This document shows, piece after piece, positions 31,586-33,566 of a stretch of DNA of 33,566 nucleotides. Within the stretch, counting starts at the first letter, position 1; the number at the start of each line of letters is the position of its first letter. Made by a program: the position numbers and the translations under genes. Origin of the DNA: Gallionella sp. (GTDB lineage Bacteria; Pseudomonadota; Gammaproteobacteria; Burkholderiales; Gallionellaceae); assembly GCA_013044075.1 (NCBI GenBank), contig JABEVG010000112.1, forward strand, positions 1 to 33,566. Direction: 5' to 3'. Under the pieces are notes generated by a model. It did no database searches, was not told the DNA's origin, and saw nothing but the letters and a program-made list of their open reading frames with translations.

Positions 31586-32896
31586 ATGGATACTCTCACC
31601 CAGCTCCGCTGCGGAAAATTGACGGGCATCAAACGTCTTGACCTGTCGTGCGGCTTGACGACTTTTCCGAAGGAGATTTTCCAACTTGCGGACACGCTGG
31701 AGATACTCAATCTTTCGGGTAACGCGTTGTCGTCTTTGCCGGACGATCTGCCGCGCTTGCATAAGTTGCGCGTGATTTTTTGTTCGGACAACCAATTTAC
31801 CGATGTGCCGGAAGTGTTGGGACGGTGTCCTCATCTGAGCATGGTGGGCTTCAGGGCAAACCAGATACGCCGCTTGCCGGCCGCCGCATTGCCCGCGCAA
31901 TTACGCTGGCTGATACTCACCGACAATCGGCTTGAAGAATTGCCGGGCGAGTTGGGGACGTGCGTCAATTTGCAGAAGCTGATGCTGGCCGGGAATCGCT
32001 TGCAAACCTTACCTGCCGAATTGTCAGCGTGTCACAGCTTGGAATTGTTACGCATCGCGGCGAATCGTTTTGAGAAATTACCAGACTGGCTACCCACCTT
32101 GCCGCGCCTGGCTTGGCTGGCGTATTCGGGTAACCCGTTCAGCGATGCGCACGAGGTTGCCGCCGTGTCCGGGCAAGACATTCCTTGCATCAACTGGCAC
32201 GAGTTGGCGTTGCAGCAGCAGTTGGGCGAAGGTGCGTCGGGCGTGATCCATCGGGCCGAGTGGCGGCGTGCGAACGAAGTGCGACCTGTGGCAGTAAAGT
32301 TGTTCAAGGGCACGCTCACCAGCGATGGACATCCAGCGAGTGAAAAAACCACATGCCTAGCCGCCGGGACACATCCCGGACTGATCGCTGCGCAAGGAAA
32401 AATTGCCGGGCATCCATCAGGCGCGTTGGGACTGGTGATGCCGCTCATCGCTGCTGCTCACAAAAATCTCGCCGCGCCGCCCAGCCTGGAATCGTGTACC
32501 CGCGACATCTATCCGGCGGAGCAAAGATTTTCTTTGGGTGTGTTGCTCCGTATCGCGCACGGCATCGCCTCGGCGGTCGCGCATCTGCACACGCGCGGCA
32601 TCCTGCATGGCGATCTGTACGCGCACAACATCTTGTGGAATGAACAGGGCGACGCGCTGTTGGGCGACTTCGGTGCAGCCTCTTTTATGCCGCAGGATGC
32701 CGCGCGTGCAACCGCGTTGCAGCGCATCGAGGTGAGAGCGTTCGCCTGCTTGTTGGAAGAGTTGCTGGAACGTTGCGATGCGCCGCAAGAATCGCTCACT
32801 GCCTTGTGGGCAGTGCACCACCATTGCGCGAACACGCGGGTCGCCGAGCGGCCTTTGTTCGCCGAGCTCGAAAATACCCTGGCGCGGATGTGCTGA
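31586..32896 (+). CDS. leucine-rich-repeat protein kinase
   Basis: A 436-residue protein joining about 8 leucine-rich repeats of about 23 residues (about 12-185; units such as LEILNLSGNALSSLPDDL) to a C-terminal eukaryotic-type kinase domain. The kinase has the glycine loop LGEGASGV, the ATP Lys238 in VAVKLF, the catalytic loop H341-G-D343-L-Y-A-H-N348 and the metal motif D361-F-G. In place of HRD-x-K this loop is HGD-x-Y, so the usual Lys is Tyr. The N-lobe and activation segment are short. There is no signal peptide, so a cytoplasmic role is expected. The substrate is unknown, and nothing in the neighbours suggests it. Confidence 0.88.
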   Translation: MDTLTQLRCGKLTGIKRLDLSCGLTTFPKEIFQLADTLEILNLSGNALSSLPDDLPRLHKLRVIFCSDNQFTDVPEVLGRCPHLSMVGFRANQIRRLPAAALPAQLRWLILTDNRLEELPGELGTCVNLQKLMLAGNRLQTLPAELSACHSLELLRIAANRFEKLPDWLPTLPRLAWLAYSGNPFSDAHEVAAVSGQDIPCINWHELALQQQLGEGASGVIHRAEWRRANEVRPVAVKLFKGTLTSDGHPASEKTTCLAAGTHPGLIAAQGKIAGHPSGALGLVMPLIAAAHKNLAAPPSLESCTRDIYPAEQRFSLGVLLRIAHGIASAVAHLHTRGILHGDLYAHNILWNEQGDALLGDFGAASFMPQDAARATALQRIEVRAFACLLEELLERCDAPQESLTALWAVHHHCANTRVAERPLFAELENTLARMC

Positions 32897-32905
32897 TACG
32901 GAAAC

Positions 32906-32928
32906 AAAAAGGCTCCCGCAGGAGCCTT
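32906..32928 (-). terminator. terminator of the peroxiredoxin gene
   Basis: Arms AAGGCTCC (32909-32916) and GGAGCCTT (32921-32928), 4-base loop. Read on the minus strand the hairpin ends in a T tract. It lies 20 bases after the peroxiredoxin stop and 10 bases after the kinase stop. Confidence 0.75.
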
Positions 32929-32947
32929 GGTTGATGCGCGAAACGGT

Positions 32948-33550
32948 TTACAGTTCTTTGGCGTGTGCAGCCAAATATTTCGCCACGCCTTCTGTCGATG
33001 CGCCCATTCCCGCCTTGCCTTTGCTCCAGCCTGCCGGGCAGACTTCGCCGTGCTCTTCGTGGAATTGCAGCGCGTCAACCATGCGCAGCATTTCGTCGAT
33101 GTTGCGGCCCAGCGGCAGATCATTCACCACCTGATGGCGCACCACACCGGCTGCGTCGATCAGGAACGAGCCACGGAACGCCACGCCGCCTTCGGCTTCC
33201 ACGTCGTAGGCTTTGCATATCTCGTGCTTGATGTCGGCCACCAGCGGGTAGCGCACCTGGCCGATACCACCGTTGTTCACCGGTGTGTTCTTCCATGCCA
33301 GATGAGTGAAGTGCGAGTCGATGGACACGCCGATGACTTCGACGTTGCGCTTCTTGAACTCATCCAGACGGTGATCGAAGGCGATGATTTCTGAAGGGCA
33401 CACAAAAGTGAAATCCAGCGGGTAGAAAAACACCACGGCGGTTTTGGCATTGATGTGTTTTTTCAGATTGAAATTCTCGTTGATCTCGTTGTTGCCCATC
33501 ACGGCAACAGCGGTGAAATCGGGGGCGGCTTTGCCGACTAGAACTGCCAT
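32948..33550 (-). CDS. typical 2-Cys peroxiredoxin (AhpC/Prx1 family)
   Basis: A 200-residue cytoplasmic peroxidase that reduces H2O2 and organic or nitrogen peroxides. The peroxidatic Cys51 lies in FYPLDFTFVCPSE and the resolving Cys171 in GEVCPAGW, both in the standard places for a 2-Cys enzyme of the Prx1 group. AGGAG stands before the ATG, so the gene is complete within the window. The partner reductase (AhpF, thioredoxin) is not seen. It is monocistronic in the visible part, ending at the terminator 32906-32928. Confidence 0.92.
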   Translation of the reverse strand: MAVLVGKAAPDFTAVAVMGNNEINENFNLKKHINAKTAVVFFYPLDFTFVCPSEIIAFDHRLDEFKKRNVEVIGVSIDSHFTHLAWKNTPVNNGGIGQVRYPLVADIKHEICKAYDVEAEGGVAFRGSFLIDAAGVVRHQVVNDLPLGRNIDEMLRMVDALQFHEEHGEVCPAGWSKGKAGMGASTEGVAKYLAAHAKEL

Positions 33551-33566
33551 GTTTATCTCCTAAGGG

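Overview
The window looks like part of a betaproteobacterial chromosome. A microaerophilic chemolithotroph of the Gallionellaceae/Nitrosomonadales kind is my best guess. This rests on the housekeeping genes (ubiX, mutY, an AsmA-like gene, hemN, an Fnr/Anr regulator with a 4-cysteine cluster, the algZ-algR pair beside argH, a typical 2-Cys peroxiredoxin) and on the many c-type cytochrome and cbb3-related genes between them. The genus is an inference only. I saw no tRNA, rRNA, transposase, integrase or CRISPR array.

Left flank (1-6723): the 3' end of an HepT-like membrane protein, ubiX, mutY and an AsmA-family gene (the last two coupled on the minus strand), hemN, and a divergent fnr with an FNR box between them. 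A REP-like palindromic repeat occurs after the first gene, and a related copy lies in frame inside mutY.

Central respiratory region (about 6724-26660), with visibly lower G+C than the flanks. (a) 7294-10335, minus strand: a two-TM protein, a thioredoxin-like lipoprotein, a 4-TM 'mini-CcoN', a membrane-anchored mono-haem cytochrome c and a di-haem cytochrome c4-like protein. (b) 10414-12416: small membrane proteins and a large polytopic membrane protein. (c) 12822-13628, plus strand: a 36-residue membrane peptide with its own terminator and a second mini-CcoN. (d) 13609-21745, minus strand: a 70-residue protein, CcoS-like protein, anchored cytochrome c, 4-TM protein, membrane-anchored SUMF1-domain protein, two small membrane proteins, a spermidine-synthase-like fusion, CcoG, a protein resembling the N-terminal anchor of CcoP, and a FixH-like lipoprotein. 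(e) 21961-25637, minus strand: a two-TM protein, a 36-residue peptide, CcoN, an enlarged CcoO, a haem-less CcoP-anchor-like protein and a 35-residue peptide, closed by a terminator. (f) SCO1/SenC on the plus strand, divergent from (e).

Together these encode a C-family (cbb3-type) haem-copper oxidase that departs from the textbook ccoNOQP-GHIS layout. No di-haem CcoP is present. CcoO has roughly 110 extra residues before its haem site. At least four 34-36 residue membrane peptides are present, as are two stand-alone copies of the haem-binding quarter of CcoN. SCO, CcoG, FixH-like and CcoS-like proteins would serve assembly, and no CcoI copper ATPase is in the window. HemN (haem synthesis) and Fnr (oxygen sensing) fit next to such a locus.

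Right flank (26683-33566): AlgR/AlgZ-type two-component pair, argH, a sodium:solute symporter, a leucine-rich-repeat protein kinase and a peroxiredoxin.
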